Of a stretch of DNA of 64,000 bases, positions 63,193-64,000 are shown in pieces. Both the position numbers and the translations under genes were made by a program. The stretch is from Diplonema papillatum (taxonomy: Eukaryota; Euglenozoa; Diplonemea; Diplonemida; Diplonemidae). Where the stretch lies: NCBI GenBank assembly GCA_030068145.1, contig JAPJBO010000046.1, forward strand, positions 434,001 to 498,000, given 5' to 3'. Under the pieces are notes generated by a model, which did no database searches, was not told the DNA's origin, and saw only the letters and a list, made by a program, of their open reading frames with translations. Each line of letters begins with the position of its first letter. The stretch's first letter is position 1.

Positions 63193-64000
63193 CCTACCCT
63201 ACGATATTCAGCGGATCATCGAGAACACAACCCCGCGGCTTTGTTCTCTGCCATTTGATGTTCTGGGACGCCCTATAAGCTGCCCCGTCGTCGCCCATCA
63301 GCAGCAGGTGACCGCCGAACTCCTCCAACCTCTCCACCGTGGTTGGGAGAGGCTCAACCCCCACTTCTCGGGATTCATATGAAGCTCCCCGCGCCCCTCC
63401 CGTTCTTCTCTCCCCTTTTCCCCGCAGTGATCAAGGTTAGTCTCCCTGGCTTGCTGAGCTTGACCGGCGGAGGGATAATCCCAGAGTCCCGCGAGGCGAA
63501 TGCGAGCAGCCAGGCATCGTGAGCCGGCCCGCCGCAGCCAGTTGTGTTAGATTGAAGCCAACTCAGGCCTTCGCCAGTTGAGCTGTGACTGATGCGGTAG
63601 CCAGGAGGACCGATCTCCCCAACTGAGGCAGCCGCCGGGCAGCCAACTTCGCCGGTCAGCTCGTTCCCAAGGTACCAGCAAGCCAGCTGAGGAGAGAGCT
63701 AACCGTGAATGATCCTTTGGTAGGTATGACATGAATTAAACGGATGTTAAATTGGCGGATGGAGAAGGAACAACGGCTCCGAGTGACTCTCTCCAAGGAG
63801 GCAATTTAAGATTTAAAAATTTGTTGCCCATTGGGAACTTGTGCCGAAAATGTACTTGTCAAAAAAAAAAAAAAAAAAAAAAAATGGGGAAAAAAAATTT
63901 CCAAAAAATTTCCAAAAATTTTCCAAAAAATTTTCCAAAAAAATTTCCAAAAAATTTCCACAAAGGTGGGACGTCAAAGGAAGAGAAGACCACTGCTGAT
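63193..64000. other. Distal stretch with A-rich tandem repeat
   Basis: No gene. A 24-bp A run at about 63860-63883 precedes tandem AAAAAATTTCC units (63884-63960). The segment 63540-63700 repeats GCCAGTTGAGCTG/GCCAGCTGAGG-like motifs. Confidence 0.6.

Overview
This window is nuclear DNA of a eukaryote, most likely a unicellular alga or other protist. The reasons are a eukaryotic-type large-subunit rRNA segment (about 30.65-31.56 kb), a eukaryote-type three-part diphthine--ammonia ligase, TTAGGG-containing arrays, GC-rich exon-like ORFs set in long AT-richer non-coding DNA, and very heavy loading with tandem repeats and mobile DNA. The species cannot be named from the sequence alone. There is no operon structure and no bacterial gene-start signal.

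Genes. Only three conserved proteins are readily recognised, all on the minus strand: a major-facilitator sugar/polyol-type transporter (5621-7435), a diphthine--ammonia ligase DPH6 (9975-11939, its 3' end running into a minisatellite), and a seven-helix membrane protein resembling the C-terminal module of protist TRP-like/giant surface proteins (34342-35874, 5' end missing next to a palindromic repeat). Weaker items are a Cys/His-rich basic protein bracketed by 55-bp direct repeats (13867-14736), a possible multi-exon hypothetical gene (4480-5586) and an EF-hand fragment (15742-15954) inside a transposable element.

Mobile and repetitive DNA fills most of the rest. 15.2-17.7 kb is an element with terminal inverted repeats (TIRs) carrying the EF-hand fragment. 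21.9-23.0 kb is a TIR element with a basic ORF. 30.6-31.6 kb is an internally deleted rRNA copy flanked by 19-bp direct repeats. A 2.2-kb foldback element with poly-C ends and a telomere-like array occurs twice in opposite orientation (36.6-38.8 and 57.2-59.5 kb). 41.1-46.0 kb holds two head-to-tail related elements, the second with a 164-bp minisatellite. 46-53 kb is a mosaic of decayed copies of an unassigned transposon protein, invaded by smaller TIR and foldback elements. 53.1-56.9 kb is a TIR transposon with its own ORFs, including a three-zinc-finger protein. 61.6-62.7 kb is a decayed reverse transcriptase/RNase H pseudogene.

Tandem arrays include (TG)n of about 265 bp, a 35-bp array (9.2-10.05 kb), a 111-bp x4 array (26.8 kb), a 10-bp array (40.0 kb), a 13-bp array (40.4-41.0 kb) and telomere-like arrays. 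The recurring theme is non-autonomous inverted-repeat elements whose arms are built from short tandem units, often edged by C/G homopolymers, some carrying small ORFs for basic nuclear-looking proteins. Functional links between the host genes are not apparent. Protein and repeat assignments rest on motifs seen by eye; no database search was possible.
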